A stretch of DNA of 6,449 bases from an uncultured Alphaproteobacteria bacterium (GTDB taxonomy: Bacteria > Pseudomonadota > Alphaproteobacteria > UBA7985 > CAJQQZ01): contig CAJQQJ010000093.1 of assembly GCA_905480445.1 (NCBI GenBank), positions 1 through 6,449 on the forward strand, written 5' to 3'. Shown here one piece after another: positions 5,917-6,449 of the stretch. The translations under genes and the position numbers were made by a program. The notes beneath the pieces were generated by a model. That model was not told the origin of the DNA, did not search any database, and worked only from the letters and a program-made list of their open reading frames with translations. The first letter of the stretch is position 1. Each line of letters starts with the position of its first letter.

Positions 5917-6449
5917 GCTCCTTCAAAAGGAAGTAAAAAACAATTTTGAAATCAAAGGCTTAACTGCTGATTCTCGTAGCGTAGCACCCGGCTACTTGTT
6001 CGCGGCATTGCCCGGGACGCAAGTTGACGGAACCCATTTCATTAAAGCTGCGATTAGCTCAGGTGCCTCTGCAATTCTTGCCCCAGCTGACTATGACGAG
6101 AGCACTTTACTTGTTCCTGCGGTTGAGATCGTTAGATCCGGAAACGTCAAACAAGCATTCTCACTCTTGGCAGCTCGGTTCTATGGCAAACAACCCAGCC
6201 ACTTGTCAGCAGTGACTGGCACCAATGGTAAGACCTCCATTGCTTGGTTCACGCAAGCGATCTGGCAGAAATTGGGCCATAAGGCAGCGAGCTTTGGAAC
6301 CCTGGGCGCCGTCCCTGCAGAGGTAACAAACGAGAATATTGCTTTAACGACACCCGATACAGTCACTTTGCATAAAGCCCTAGCTGACGCGGTCGATCAG
6401 AATGTAAGCCATCTTATCTTTGAGGCATCAAGCCACGGCCTCGAACAAC
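5903..6449 (+). CDS. murE: UDP-MurNAc-tripeptide ligase MurE, 3' end outside window
   Basis: First 182 residues of the cytosolic Mur ligase that adds the third stem-peptide residue to UDP-MurNAc-L-Ala-D-Glu with ATP; in Proteobacteria this is normally meso-diaminopimelate. The residue that fixes that choice is in the missing C-terminal domain. Seen: the N-terminal UDP-binding segment GLTADSRSVAPGYLFAALPG (19-38) with VDGTHFI, the Mur ligase P-loop VTGTNGKTS (104-112), the TTPDT substrate motif (149-153) and FEASSHGLEQ (173-182), where family members carry conserved serine and histidine residues near the active site. The frame is open from ATG 5903 to the window end. AGGTGA sits 6 nt upstream, inside ftsI. 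Order ftsI-murE is the standard dcw arrangement; murF would be expected next. Confidence 0.95.
   Translation, partial: MRLNELLQKEVKNNFEIKGLTADSRSVAPGYLFAALPGTQVDGTHFIKAAISSGASAILAPADYDESTLLVPAVEIVRSGNVKQAFSLLAARFYGKQPSHLSAVTGTNGKTSIAWFTQAIWQKLGHKAASFGTLGAVPAEVTNENIALTTPDTVTLHKALADAVDQNVSHLIFEASSHGLEQ

Overview
The window looks like chromosomal DNA of an alphaproteobacterium with moderate G+C. The evidence is the gene content and order (a propionyl-CoA carboxylase alpha gene divergent from a TerB/J-domain gene, then RNase P RNA, then the head of the dcw division/cell-wall cluster), the protein sequences themselves, and cell-cycle control motifs (a CtrA box and CcrM GANTC sites) in front of the division genes. 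I cannot name the genus.

Layout. Positions 1-828 (minus strand) hold the first 276 codons of pccA, cut off by the window edge. A divergent intergenic stretch (829-1058) separates it from a plus-strand gene (1059-1760) for a soluble protein with an N-terminal TerB-like domain and a C-terminal J domain. About 44 bp later comes rnpB, the RNase P RNA (about 1805-2151), with helices P1, P2 and P18 all readable. A roughly 420-bp A+T-rich stretch follows. It has no convincing gene but is dense in signals: two strong inverted repeats, four ACGACT repeats, five GANTC sites and a perfect TTAA-N7-TTAA CtrA box. Next comes a Shine-Dalgarno-led 33-codon reading frame that I interpret as an internally deleted mraZ. 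It is followed by rsmH, ftsL, ftsI and the first 182 codons of murE.

How the genes work together. The relic, rsmH, ftsL and ftsI are joined by three successive ATGA stop/start overlaps, and ftsI/murE overlap by 14 bp, so this is a tightly coupled operon. RsmH modifies the ribosomal P site. FtsL and FtsI are septal divisome components, with FtsI cross-linking septal peptidoglycan. MurE adds the third stem-peptide residue, normally meso-diaminopimelate here, to the peptidoglycan precursor. Transcription of this block is probably tied to the cell cycle through CtrA and CcrM/GcrA, inferred from motifs only.

I found no unknown defence or mobile system. The most unusual point is the apparent reduction of mraZ to a short coupling peptide that keeps its ribosome-binding site and its overlap with rsmH.
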